Below are positions 10,201 to 23,177 of a DNA stretch of 64,000 bases, one piece after another. The notes beneath the pieces were generated by a model. The model ran no database searches. It saw only the letters and a list, made by a program, of their open reading frames with translations, and was not told where the DNA came from. The DNA is from Deltaproteobacteria bacterium (GTDB taxonomy: Bacteria > JADJOY01), in NCBI GenBank assembly GCA_016713535.1, contig JADJOY010000039.1:62001-126000 (forward strand), given 5' to 3'. Every line of letters starts with the position of its first letter. The first letter of the stretch is position 1. Position numbers and translations under genes: made by a program.

Positions 10201-10485
10201 GCCAGGGCTCGCCATCGAATAGACGTGCTCGACGCCGTCGATCTCCCACAGCAGCGATTCGAGCCGGGAGCTGACGAGGTCCTCGACCTCGCGTGCGCTA
10301 GCCCCCGGGAACGAGACCAGCACGTCCGCCACCGGCACGACGATCTGCGGTTCTTCCTCGCGCGGCATGCCGACCAGCGTCGCCACGCCCGCGAGCAGCG
10401 AGAAGACGATCAGCAGCGGCGAGAGCTTCGACGTCAGGAAGACGTCGACGATCTTCGCGGTGAAGCCCGTCGGTTCCGACTTCAT
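7235..10485 (-). CDS. RND efflux pump, inner-membrane permease (two frame breaks)
   Basis: An AcrB-family proton-driven exporter of the HAE1-like type, about 1082 residues when repaired. It starts MKSEPTGFTAKIVDVF and has PN1-type EEEPQIVVP and SFPGASAREVEDLVS. TM4 LLVDDPIVDVENIH carries the proton-relay Asp pair, and the C-terminal membrane half contains IVVRNSIILIDFIE. The frame shifts twice. Near 9282 an extra base follows GWMVGY, after which INRVTLFALILS continues. At the C5 run 8294-8298, one extra base separates ARRVEG from LFRAVPGVVDVDS. Both breaks disappear by removing one base each. Its start overlaps the adaptor stop (ATGA), so adaptor and pump are coupled. Substrate unknown. Confidence 0.9.
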
Positions 10486-11588
10486 GGCACGCTCCCCGGA
10501 ACCACCACCTGGTCACCGGCGTGGAGCCCGGCCAGGACCTCGACCAGCTCACCACCCGACCCGAGCCCGCGCGCACCGGTGCGGACGTTGATCGCGCGGA
10601 CGCCGTCCGCGCCGACCACGCGGACGGTCTCGATCTGTCCGACGCTCTCGATGGCCGCGGACGGCACCACCAGCACGCGCTCGGCGCCGGTCGGGATGGC
10701 GAGCCGCGCGAACGAGCCCGGCCGGGCGCCGGTCCCTTCGGGAAGCGCCGCCTTGACGAGCACGGTTCGCGTCGACGGGTCCGTCGCCGGGACGATCTCT
10801 TCGACCACCACGGACACCGGCCCCGCCGCGCCGTCGAGCTGCGCCTGGAGCACGGCGCCGACCGCGAGCCGGCGTGCCGAGTCCTCTCTCACGGTCGCCT
10901 CGACCCGCAGCTGCGACGGATCGAGGATGACCACCAGCGGAACGCCAGGGGCCGCCAGTGCTCCCGGGTCGGCGCGGCGTTCGGTCACCACGCCGTCGAA
11001 CGGTGCGGTCAGCTCGGCTTCGGCGCTGAACACCCTCGCCTCGTCGACCGCGCGCCCAGCGCGGTCGGTCGAGGCCAGGGCTGCGCTCGCCGCCGCGCGC
11101 GCCTGCTCGAGCTGCTGCGGTGTCGCGGCCTTCTCGCCGAAGAGCTGCTCCATGCGCTCACGCTCGCGTCGCGCTTGGTCGGAAGCCGCCTGGGCGGCGG
11201 CGAGCGCGGCCTGCGCCTGGCTGAGCTTCGCCGCCACGTCCCGCGGGTCGAGCCGGACCAGGACTTGGCCGGCGCGAACCACGTCTCCCGGCTTCACGAG
11301 CACCTCGCGCACCGCGGCCTGGATACGAGGCGACAGGGCCGCCTCCGCCCGCGACCGGACCGTCCCCGGCGCCGTATCGGTGAGGGCCGACTCGAGCGCC
11401 ATCACCGTCGCCGTCCGACTACCTGGCGGGACCCTCGGCGCACTCGCTGCAGGTGTGTCCTCGGGCCCGACACGATGCCCGCTGAACGCACCCTGCAGCC
11501 ACGCGAACATCAGCGCCAGCGCGACGCCGGCACCGATCGTCGCCCACGCCTTGGGGCTCGGGCCCCGCTTCACGCTCGGCTTGCTCAC
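10482..11588 (-). CDS. RND efflux adaptor (membrane fusion protein)
   Basis: A 368-residue HlyD/AcrA-family periplasmic adaptor linking the RND pump to the outer-membrane channel. It has an N-terminal anchor (about 13-30, WATIGAGVALALMFAWLQG) and the lipoyl half-motif VREVLVKPGDVVRAGQVLV. An alpha-hairpin coiled coil follows (about 105-170, QAQAALAAAQAASDQARRER), then the second lipoyl half LTAPFDGVVTERRADPGA, and a beta-barrel and membrane-proximal domain. GTG 11588 is chosen because GGAGGAACC lies just upstream and it overlaps the tolC-like stop by four bases. It stands between the channel and pump genes in one operon. Confidence 0.92.
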   Translation of the reverse strand: MSKPSVKRGPSPKAWATIGAGVALALMFAWLQGAFSGHRVGPEDTPAASAPRVPPGSRTATVMALESALTDTAPGTVRSRAEAALSPRIQAAVREVLVKPGDVVRAGQVLVRLDPRDVAAKLSQAQAALAAAQAASDQARRERERMEQLFGEKAATPQQLEQARAAASAALASTDRAGRAVDEARVFSAEAELTAPFDGVVTERRADPGALAAPGVPLVVILDPSQLRVEATVREDSARRLAVGAVLQAQLDGAAGPVSVVVEEIVPATDPSTRTVLVKAALPEGTGARPGSFARLAIPTGAERVLVVPSAAIESVGQIETVRVVGADGVRAINVRTGARGLGSGGELVEVLAGLHAGDQVVVPGSVP

Positions 11589-12994
11589 GGTTCCTCCTTG
11601 CGCCCGTCCGCCGCGATGGTCGCGACCTGGACCAGCGAATCCTGAAGACGGCCCAGCGCCTGCTCGCGGCGAGCCCACGCGAGCCACACCTCGTAGCGCG
11701 CCGTCAGCTCGCCGAGGCGGGCGTTCGAGTGCGCCGACTCCGCCGAGACGAGCTCGGTCCACGTCGCGAGCCCCTGTTCGTAGCGCCTCTCGATCACGCG
11801 CTTCGCCTCGTTCGCGAGGCTCGCCGCGCCGACCGCAGTCGCCGCCCGCCCGCTCGCGGTCGCGAGCTGCGCGTCGCGCGTGCCGATCTCGAGGCGTGCT
11901 TGACGCTCTCGGGCCTCGAGGCGCGCCCGCGCGCCAGCGCTCGCGGCGTCCGCGGCGTCGACTCGCGCGAGGTCACCGCCTCCGGCAAGGAAGTTCCAGT
12001 CGAGAGCGACCCCCACCGCGTAGGAGGCCTCGCCGTCGACGCCGAACTGTTCGCGGTCCCACTGCTCGCTGGCCACGAGCCCGATCGAGGGCCAGAGCGC
12101 GGCGCGCGCGCCGGAGGCACCGGCCTCGGCCGCTTCGCGTTGGTGGCGCAGTGCCATGAGATCGGCTCGTCTCGCCAGGGCGGCCTCGAGCTCGCCCGCG
12201 CCCAGCTGACGGCGAGCGCGCTCGTCGAGGGACGGCGGCAGGCTCGTCAGCGGCCCCACGACATCCCCGCCACCGACGAGCGAAGCGAGCGCCAGCTCCG
12301 CGATACGCGCGTCACCGCGCGCGGTCTCGAGCGCCTGCAGCGTGCCGCGGTGGTGCACGTCCGCCTGGAGCGAGTCCGCCTCCAGCGTGGTCCCCGCCGA
12401 CACGAGGGCGCGAGCCCGGCGCAGATCACCGGCCGCCGCCCTCTCCGCCTCCTCCGCCACCGCGACCGCGTCCCGCGCCAGCAGCAAGCCGACGTAGGAC
12501 TCGACCACTCGCAGCGCGAGCCCCTCGCGAACAGCGGTCTCGGCTGCCGTTGCGGCGTCGGACACCGCCCCGGCGGCGCTTCGGTCGTACCACGCCGGCA
12601 GCGAGAAGATCGGCTGCTCCAAGGCGATCTTGGTGCGGAAGTGATCGAGGGCCGCTGGGTCGTTGAGCTTGGCGACGTCGAAGTCCGCCTCGGTGAAGCG
12701 GCCCTGTTCCAGCAGGGCCCCGAACGCGAACACCGGATCGTCGGAGCGCGCCCACGACTCGCGTAGCCCGATCTGCGGTAGCAGCCGCGCCGTGCTCTGG
12801 CGCCGGCTGGCGTCGGCAGCGGCGACGTCGGCGCTGGCGCCCGCTGCGAGCGGATGCTGTGCCAGCGCCAACCCGACCGCGGTCGTGAGATCGAGCGGCT
12901 CGGCGGCGTCGAGCTCGGCGCCGCTAGCCGGGCCGAGCCCACAGCCGAGCCACAGCAGCCCCAGCACGACATGCCGCATGGTTCGTCTCGTCAT
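11585..12994 (-). CDS. TolC-family outer-membrane efflux channel
   Basis: A 469-residue OEP-family protein forming the outer-membrane exit of the tripartite pump. The N-terminus has a signal peptide (MRHVVLGLLWLGCGLGPASG), then LDLTTAVGLALAQHP typical of the first TolC helix. Two repeats of long Ala/Glu/Arg-rich helices follow, with short strands such as LWPSIGLVASEQWDR. ATG 12994 is preferred because GGAGG lies five to six bases upstream; the frame is open a little further to 13021. It is first in the efflux operon and diverges from the ArsR gene. Confidence 0.9.
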   Translation of the reverse strand: MTRRTMRHVVLGLLWLGCGLGPASGAELDAAEPLDLTTAVGLALAQHPLAAGASADVAAADASRRQSTARLLPQIGLRESWARSDDPVFAFGALLEQGRFTEADFDVAKLNDPAALDHFRTKIALEQPIFSLPAWYDRSAAGAVSDAATAAETAVREGLALRVVESYVGLLLARDAVAVAEEAERAAAGDLRRARALVSAGTTLEADSLQADVHHRGTLQALETARGDARIAELALASLVGGGDVVGPLTSLPPSLDERARRQLGAGELEAALARRADLMALRHQREAAEAGASGARAALWPSIGLVASEQWDREQFGVDGEASYAVGVALDWNFLAGGGDLARVDAADAASAGARARLEARERQARLEIGTRDAQLATASGRAATAVGAASLANEAKRVIERRYEQGLATWTELVSAESAHSNARLGELTARYEVWLAWARREQALGRLQDSLVQVATIAADGRKEEP

Positions 12995-13020
12995 GAGAAC
13001 CTCCACTCTGTCTATGAGCA

Positions 13021-13041
13021 TATAGTCATATTCGCACTATA
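13021..13041. promoter_or_regulatory. Palindromic operator candidate, ArsR/efflux intergenic
   Basis: TATAGT (13021-13026), nine bases, then ACTATA (13036-13041) form a perfect inverted repeat in the AT-rich gap between the divergent tolC-like and arsR-like genes. TATAGTCA also recurs as a direct repeat at 13038. ArsR-family repressors bind such short AT-rich palindromes, so this is the natural place for repression of the efflux operon and autoregulation. Binding is inferred. Confidence 0.6.
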
Positions 13042-13103
13042 GTCAAGACTCATGCTAAGCTCCGAACCTGCGCTCGGTCGTGCCCCCCCGGGAGGACGTT
13101 TCG

Positions 13104-13493
13104 ATGACGACCCGATCGGACCCGAAGAACCGTCAGCCGTTGCCGCCCGAGGCCTTCGACCTCATGTCGGAGCGATTCCAGGCCCTCGGCGCCCCCTCGC
13201 GCCTGGCGCTGCTGAGCTCGCTCATGGAGCGCGAGCGCACGGTTCAGGAACTCGTCGAAGCGACCGGGCTCACGCAGACCAACGTGTCTCGGCACCTCGC
13301 GGTGCTGCGGCAGGCGGGCCTCGTGACCCGCAGGGCGCGAGGCAACCAAGCTCTCTACTCGATCGGCGACCCGAGCATCGAGGCGCTCTGCCACCTCGTG
13401 TGCGACAGCCTCGCCGACCGCCTCAACGAACGGCTGGGAGCGCTCGGGCGCGCCGCGCCCGAGCCGCGGTCGACACGCAAGCTCAGACCATGA
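13104..13493 (+). CDS. ArsR-family transcriptional repressor
   Basis: A 129-residue winged-helix regulator. The core FQALGAPSRLALLSSLME, the recognition helix TQTNVSRHLAVLRQAGL and the wing VTRRARGNQALYSIGDPS are standard ArsR. Its only two Cys lie together after the wing in EALCHLVCDSL, a possible sensing pair for metal, thiol or oxidant; the classic alpha-3 CxC site is absent. ATG 13104 has GGGAGG eight bases upstream and is preferred over GTG 13080. The gene diverges from the tolC-adaptor-RND-DUF2892 operon and presumably controls it. The C-terminus overlaps the convergent DHOD-like gene by 11 bases. Confidence 0.88.
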   Translation: MTTRSDPKNRQPLPPEAFDLMSERFQALGAPSRLALLSSLMERERTVQELVEATGLTQTNVSRHLAVLRQAGLVTRRARGNQALYSIGDPSIEALCHLVCDSLADRLNERLGALGRAAPEPRSTRKLRP

Positions 13494-14484
13494 ACACGGG
13501 TGAGCGCTGCACGGCGCGCATGTATTGAGCTCGCTCGAACGCCTCCGGGCTCTCGACGTGCTGCTGGCTCATGCTCCCCTGCATCTGTCGCACCGATTCG
13601 TACTCGTGGGCCGTCATCCACTCGACGAGGCCCCTGCGCACCTCGGTCAGATGGTCGAGTCCGTGCCGCATCAGCACCGAGCACAGCTCCGCCACGCTCG
13701 CTCCGACCATCAGGACCTTGAGGACGTCCTCGTGGGAGTGGATGCCGCTCGTCGCGGCGAAATCCACCTTCACTCGCCCGTAGAGGATCGCGATCCAGCG
13801 TAGCGGCAAGCGTAGCGCCTGAGGCGTCGAGAGCAGCACGTTGGGTCTCACCTCGAGATGATCGAGGTCGATGTCGGGCTGGTAGAAGCGATTGAAGAGC
13901 GTGAGACCGTCGGCGCCCGCGCCGGCGAGACGTAGCGCCACGTTGGCGAGATTCGTGAAGAACGGGCTGAGCTTGACCGCCAGCGGCACTCCCACCTCGG
14001 CTCTCACGGCGCGCACCACGTCGAGCAGCTCGTCCTCGACCCGCTCCGCGCCCTTCTCGACGTCGGTCGGGATGCCGTACAGGTTGAGCTCGACCGCGTC
14101 CGCGCCCGCGTCCTGCATGAGCCGTGCGTATTGCGTCCACTTCCCAGGGTGGCTGCCGTTCAGGCTCGCGATCACGGGGATCGACACCGCCGCCTTTACC
14201 TGGCGGATGTGCTCGAGGTAGCCGTCCGGTCCGATCGCGAAGCCCGCAGGCTCCGGGAAGAAGCTCTGCGCCTCGGCGAACGAGTCCGTGCCGAACGACA
14301 GGTGGTGATGAAGCTCGGCGCGATCACGGCGGATCTGCTCCTCGAACAGCGAGCGCAGCACCACCGCTCCCGCCCCCAGGTCCTCCATCCGTCGCACGTT
14401 GCCCACCTCGTCCGAGAGCGGTGAAGCCGAGGGCACGAGGGGGCTCGCGAGCGTGAGCCCCAGATAGCGCGTCGTCAGGTCCAT
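13483..14484 (-). CDS. Dihydroorotate dehydrogenase-like flavoprotein
   Basis: A 333-residue TIM-barrel protein of the DHOD superfamily. It opens with MDLTTRYLGLTLASPLVPSA, the class-1 DHOD flavin-binding start, and contains VIASLNGSHPGKW, VELNLYGIPTD, VKLSPFF and DGLTLFNRFYQPDID. The catalytic Cys or Ser loop of true PyrD enzymes is not evident to me. Such DHOD-like proteins are often found beside nifJ, and here it follows nifJ on the same strand after 44 bases. A link to pyruvate/ferredoxin redox chemistry is therefore likelier than pyrimidine synthesis. Frame intact. Confidence 0.85.
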   Translation of the reverse strand: MDLTTRYLGLTLASPLVPSASPLSDEVGNVRRMEDLGAGAVVLRSLFEEQIRRDRAELHHHLSFGTDSFAEAQSFFPEPAGFAIGPDGYLEHIRQVKAAVSIPVIASLNGSHPGKWTQYARLMQDAGADAVELNLYGIPTDVEKGAERVEDELLDVVRAVRAEVGVPLAVKLSPFFTNLANVALRLAGAGADGLTLFNRFYQPDIDLDHLEVRPNVLLSTPQALRLPLRWIAILYGRVKVDFAATSGIHSHEDVLKVLMVGASVAELCSVLMRHGLDHLTEVRRGLVEWMTAHEYESVRQMQGSMSQQHVESPEAFERAQYMRAVQRSPVFMV

Positions 14485-14528
14485 CTCGACATCCTCCAGA
14501 TCGAATCAGTGCGCGCGAGGCGCCGTCC

Positions 14529-19854
<5,326 letters not shown>

Positions 19855-19858
<4 letters not shown>

Positions 19859-20310
19859 TTCTCGGGTGGTCTGACCGTCAGGACCGGACACGGACAGCGC
19901 CGCACAACCTTCTCGGCGACGCTACCGATCAGGAGGTGCGACATCCCACCGCGGCCGTGCGTGCCCATCACCACGAGGTCGTAGCCACCCGACTTGGCGA
20001 AGGCGGCGATCTCGAGGTCGGGCGGCCCGGTGAGGACTCGCCAGTCGGTCGGGATCGAGCCGGGGATCTTCTCCTTGGCATACTTCTCGAGGTGCGCCTG
20101 GGTTTCCTTGACGATCGCTCGCTCCACTTCGAGGCGGTCGTAGACCCATGCCTCGTACGGGCCGAACTGTTCGGGCACGTGCACCACGTGGAGCGCGGTC
20201 ACCGTCGCCTTCATCTGGGTCGCGAGCGCGATCAACGCATCGAGCGCGGTGTCCGAGCAATCGCTGAAGTCGGTGGGAAACAGGATCTTGCGAATCTGGT
20301 ACGTGGCCAT
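19855..20310 (-). CDS. Universal stress protein, UspA family
   Basis: A 151-residue cytoplasmic UspA-fold protein. It begins with KILFPTDFSDCSDTALD and ends with the ATP-binding signature GTHGRGGMSHLLIGSVAEKV (G2xG9xGS/T pattern), indicating the nucleotide-binding subgroup. GGAGG lies just before ATG 20310. Its stop overlaps the start of the downstream phosphotransferase/kinase gene by four bases. It diverges from the PAS histidine kinase gene across 257 bases. Confidence 0.93.
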
Positions 20311-20567
20311 CGTTGGACCTCCACTTCCCGAGGGTACGGGATGAAAAGAAACACCAATTCGCGTGCCAGTCTCGATTCAGGCCGGGTCGACGAGCCCTTC
20401 CCTGCACACAGGCGCCGATTTTCGGAGCGCGTCCGCCCCCCTCCACGGCCACACCGTCACGACACCGTAACCCGAGCCCCACCCCCGTTACGACAGCACG
20501 ACACGCGGCGGCGATAGGCTCGCGACGGGGCGCGTGGTAAACGAACGGAACCTCAACCGTCGACCCC
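20311..20567. other. Divergent intergenic region, usp / histidine kinase
   Basis: These 257 bases separate the universal stress protein and the PAS histidine kinase and must hold both promoters. I see a short inverted repeat, CGTAAC (20466-20471) and GTTACG (20487-20492), which might be an operator. No clear -35/-10 pair or RNA gene is evident. Confidence 0.4.
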
Positions 20568-22127
20568 ATGCCCAACACCAAGCCACCCGCCCTTCACCAC
20601 CTCTTCGACCTTCCGCCCGGGGTCATGGACCGCTTCTGCCAGACGGTCCTCGACAACGCCCGGCTGTTCGCCGTCGCACTCGAGCCGGGTGGGCGGGTGG
20701 TGTTCGCCAACCGCCGCCTCGCCGACCTCATGGGGCGAGCCGGCGAGTCCCTCGTCGGCGAGGACTGGCTCGCGCTCTTCGTGCCCGAAGAGCACCGCTC
20801 CGAGGTTCGGGCGGTCATGGCGCGACTCCTGGAGAGCGACGAGCCACGCCACCACTCGAATGCCGTGCAGGGTGCCGACGGCCGCCAGCGGCTCGTCGAG
20901 TGGGACAACGCGGTCCTGCGCGATCCCAAGGGCGCGCCGCTCTACCTGCTGTCCTTCGGCAACGACGTGACCGACCGCCAGCAGGCGAGCGAAGAGCTGC
21001 GGCGCAGCGTCGCGCGCCACCAGAACATCCTCGACCACGCCGTGAACGGTGTCGTCACGATCGACCAGCAGGGGCTCGTCCAGGAGTTCAACCGAGCGGC
21101 CGTGCGGATCTTCGGCTGGAAAGTCCCGGAGATCATCGGCCAGAACGTTTCGGTGCTCATGCCGTCGCCGGATCGCGAGCAGCACGACGAATACATCCGG
21201 CGTTACGTGTCCGGCGGCCCGCCACGCATCATCGGTGCCGGCCGCGAGGTCCTCGCGCTGCGTCGCGACGGCACCGTGTTCCCGCTGTTCCTCGGTGTCA
21301 GCGAAACCCGCGAGCCCGATGGCTCGCGGCTCTTCACTGCCGTTTGCCAGGACCTGACCGAACGCAAGCTCGGCGAGCAAGCGCTGCGCCGCGCCCACCG
21401 CGAGCTACAAGACGCCAACGACCGGCTTCTCGAGGAACAGGCGAAGCAGCTCCGTGCCGAGAAGCTTTCGTCGATCGGGCTCCTCGCCTCGGGAATGGCG
21501 CATGAGATCAACAACCCGCTCATGGGCATCATCAGCTGTGTGAAGGCACTTCGCGAGGGGAGCATCAACACCGAACGCCGCGAAGACTATTTCGAGGCGG
21601 TCCGCGACGGCCTCGAGCGAATCCAGATGACGGTGCGCAGCCTCCTCGACTACTCGCGCCAGCGCCCGCCCTCGCCGGAGGCGATCGCTCCCATCGAGCT
21701 GATCGACGCCTGCCTTCGGCTGCTCTCGCCCGCCATCCGCAAGAAGGACCTGCAGATCACCACGCGGGTCCACGACCCCGCCTTGATGCTGTTCGCGGAT
21801 CGCTCACAGCTCATGCAAGCGCTCGCGAACCTGATGCTGAACGCGATCTACGCGCTCTCGCCGCGCGGGCACATCGTGGTGAGCGCCGAGCGAATCGGCG
21901 AACGGGTCGCCTTGTCCGTCGCTGACGACGGCCCCGGTATCGAGCCCGAGGTGTTGCACAAGGTCTGCGACCCGTTCTTCACCACCAAGCCGATCGGTGA
22001 AGGAACCGGGCTCGGCCTGGCCGTGACCCTCGGCATAGCTCGCGCCCACCGCGGCGACCTCGAGATCAAGAGCACCGTCGGCCAGGGAACCGAGGTGATC
22101 CTGTGGCTCCCGGTGCACGGCCTCTAG
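20568..22127 (+). CDS. Soluble PAS-PAS sensor histidine kinase
   Basis: A 519-residue kinase with no membrane segments. A first PAS domain (about 28-140) includes FAVALEPGGRVVFANRRLADL. A second (about 145-270) is of the FixL-like type, with FNRAAVRIFGWKVPEIIGQN and MPSPDREQHDEYI. A coiled-coil linker (about 275-300) leads to the HisKA H-box LASGMAHEINNPLMG and a HATPase with N-box LMLNAIYAL, G1 ADDGPGIEP and G2 GEGTGLGLAV. The MPSPDREQHDEYIRRY signature is shared with oxygen- or redox-sensing FixL/PAS proteins, but a haem-binding His cannot be asserted here. No response regulator is adjacent; the sigma-54 regulator at 37943 is a possible but unproven partner. Confidence 0.9.
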   Translation: MPNTKPPALHHLFDLPPGVMDRFCQTVLDNARLFAVALEPGGRVVFANRRLADLMGRAGESLVGEDWLALFVPEEHRSEVRAVMARLLESDEPRHHSNAVQGADGRQRLVEWDNAVLRDPKGAPLYLLSFGNDVTDRQQASEELRRSVARHQNILDHAVNGVVTIDQQGLVQEFNRAAVRIFGWKVPEIIGQNVSVLMPSPDREQHDEYIRRYVSGGPPRIIGAGREVLALRRDGTVFPLFLGVSETREPDGSRLFTAVCQDLTERKLGEQALRRAHRELQDANDRLLEEQAKQLRAEKLSSIGLLASGMAHEINNPLMGIISCVKALREGSINTERREDYFEAVRDGLERIQMTVRSLLDYSRQRPPSPEAIAPIELIDACLRLLSPAIRKKDLQITTRVHDPALMLFADRSQLMQALANLMLNAIYALSPRGHIVVSAERIGERVALSVADDGPGIEPEVLHKVCDPFFTTKPIGEGTGLGLAVTLGIARAHRGDLEIKSTVGQGTEVILWLPVHGL

Positions 22128-22169
22128 CCGGGCGCGGCCCGCTTGCCCGCCAGCCGTTGCGCGCTCGGC

Positions 22170-22394
22170 TCAGCCGATCGACACGGGCTCGTGGCCGAAC
22201 GTGAGGGCCAGCTCGGCGGCGATCCAGTCGTCGCCGTGCGCGGGCGCACCGCGACCGCGTACCACGAACAGCTCGTACGCGAGTTCTTCGATGTGCCGGC
22301 CGGCCGCGCCTGCGCACGCCGCCCGCGCCCCCCCCTCGCTCTGCTCACGCGCGCGATCGAGCATGGCCCCGCCCACCCGCGGTGTCCCTTTCAT
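22170..22394 (-). CDS. Small DUF2934-like protein
   Basis: A 74-residue protein whose second half, IEELAYELFVVRGRGAPAHG followed by DDWIAAELAL, matches the DUF2934 pattern (helix, GxPxG-like turn, DWxxAE). The first half is Gly/Arg-rich. Its ATG overlaps the stop of the preceding small gene (ATGA at 22391-22394), supporting both as real. Function unknown. Confidence 0.55.
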   Translation of the reverse strand: MKGTPRVGGAMLDRAREQSEGGARAACAGAAGRHIEELAYELFVVRGRGAPAHGDDWIAAELALTFGHEPVSIG

Positions 22395-22606
22395 GATCTG
22401 GTCCCCCCATCATCGAGCCCTTCCGGCGGCGAACTCGACCAGCCCCGCACCCACCGGTAAGCCGGACACGAGCCCCAATCCGGGTTCGGGGCGTCGCATG
22501 GCAACACCTCGGCCAGCGCGCCGGTCGCCCGCCGCCCGAGCGGCGAGCACCACGTCGCTCCGTCCGGATCCCGGATGTTGTATGGGCACGGCTCGGCGGT
22601 CTGCAC
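22391..22606 (-). CDS. Small four-cysteine protein of unknown function
   Basis: A 71-residue protein with Cys at positions 7, 20, 37 and 47 (CPYNIRDPDGATWC and LPCDAPNPDWGSC). This could be a metal-binding or disulfide-bonded knot; no signal peptide is seen. GTG 22606 has GGAGG nine bases upstream. It lies between two other small genes with a four-base overlap downstream. I do not recognise the family. Confidence 0.5.
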   Translation of the reverse strand: MQTAEPCPYNIRDPDGATWCSPLGRRATGALAEVLPCDAPNPDWGSCPAYRWVRGWSSSPPEGLDDGGTRS

Positions 22607-22630
22607 CAGGACGAACCTCCGCGGCGACGA

Positions 22631-22855
22631 TCAGGTCGGTGTGGCCTGGATCCCTCGTACGGCCGCGTCGAGAATCGCGCCCCGACCCGCGGTCCACTCG
22701 CTCTGACGCGCGAGGCGTGAGCGCTCGGTCTCCAGACGAGCGAGCGCGTCCAGGCGTCGCGCCGTGCTCCGACGTCGGCGCACGACGCCCATCAACTCGA
22801 CCGTCAGCGGACCAGCCACTGGCGAGGTCGCGGACGGTGGGACTGTGGCGATCAT
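22631..22855 (-). CDS. Small basic protein of unknown function
   Basis: A 74-residue protein with an Arg-rich centre (VVRRRRSTARRLDALARLET) likely to form a charged helix. ATG 22855 is preceded by GAGGAGCTCCCG, a plausible ribosome site. It is first of three small minus-strand genes. No homology is recognised, and it could be a spurious frame; the ordered cassette raises the odds it is real. Confidence 0.4.
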   Translation of the reverse strand: MIATVPPSATSPVAGPLTVELMGVVRRRRSTARRLDALARLETERSRLARQSEWTAGRGAILDAAVRGIQATPT

Positions 22856-23177
22856 CGGGAGCTCCTCGGCACGGCTGGTGGCGGCGTGGGTTGATGTGTG
22901 CTCGCGTTCGCTTCGAATCGGCTGCAGGTAGCGTGCCGCGGCCTAGCGCGAGTGCGCGAGCCTCACGAGGATCGTGTGCGCCGCCTGGAAACCGCGGCTC
23001 GGCTGGCCGAACACCCGGGTTACGCGGGAGTTTTCTTCGCGGTCACGGGAGCGTGACCGAGATCCCTCCGTGACGCCTCACCGCGCGCGGGGGCGCCTGG
23101 GTGCCGCGGAGCGGATCGGCCGTGGCCGGGCCGGCCATCGCTCCCGGCTCGACGGTCGATCTGAACCGCCCGACGCC
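22856..23177. other. Intergenic region with a GGTCACG hairpin
   Basis: These 322 bases lie between the end of nfnB and the small-gene cassette, both minus strand. GGTCACG-GGAG-CGTGACC (23041-23058) is a perfect 7-base inverted repeat. It has T-rich sequence on its left on the plus strand and no T tract following on the minus strand, so it is not a classic terminator of nfnB. It could be an operator for the cassette. I see no gene here. Confidence 0.4.

Noticed and set aside
23041-23058. Terminator of nfnB
   Set aside because: The hairpin is clear but no T tract follows it on the minus strand and it lies about 120 bases past the stop; listed only as a hairpin in the intergenic region.
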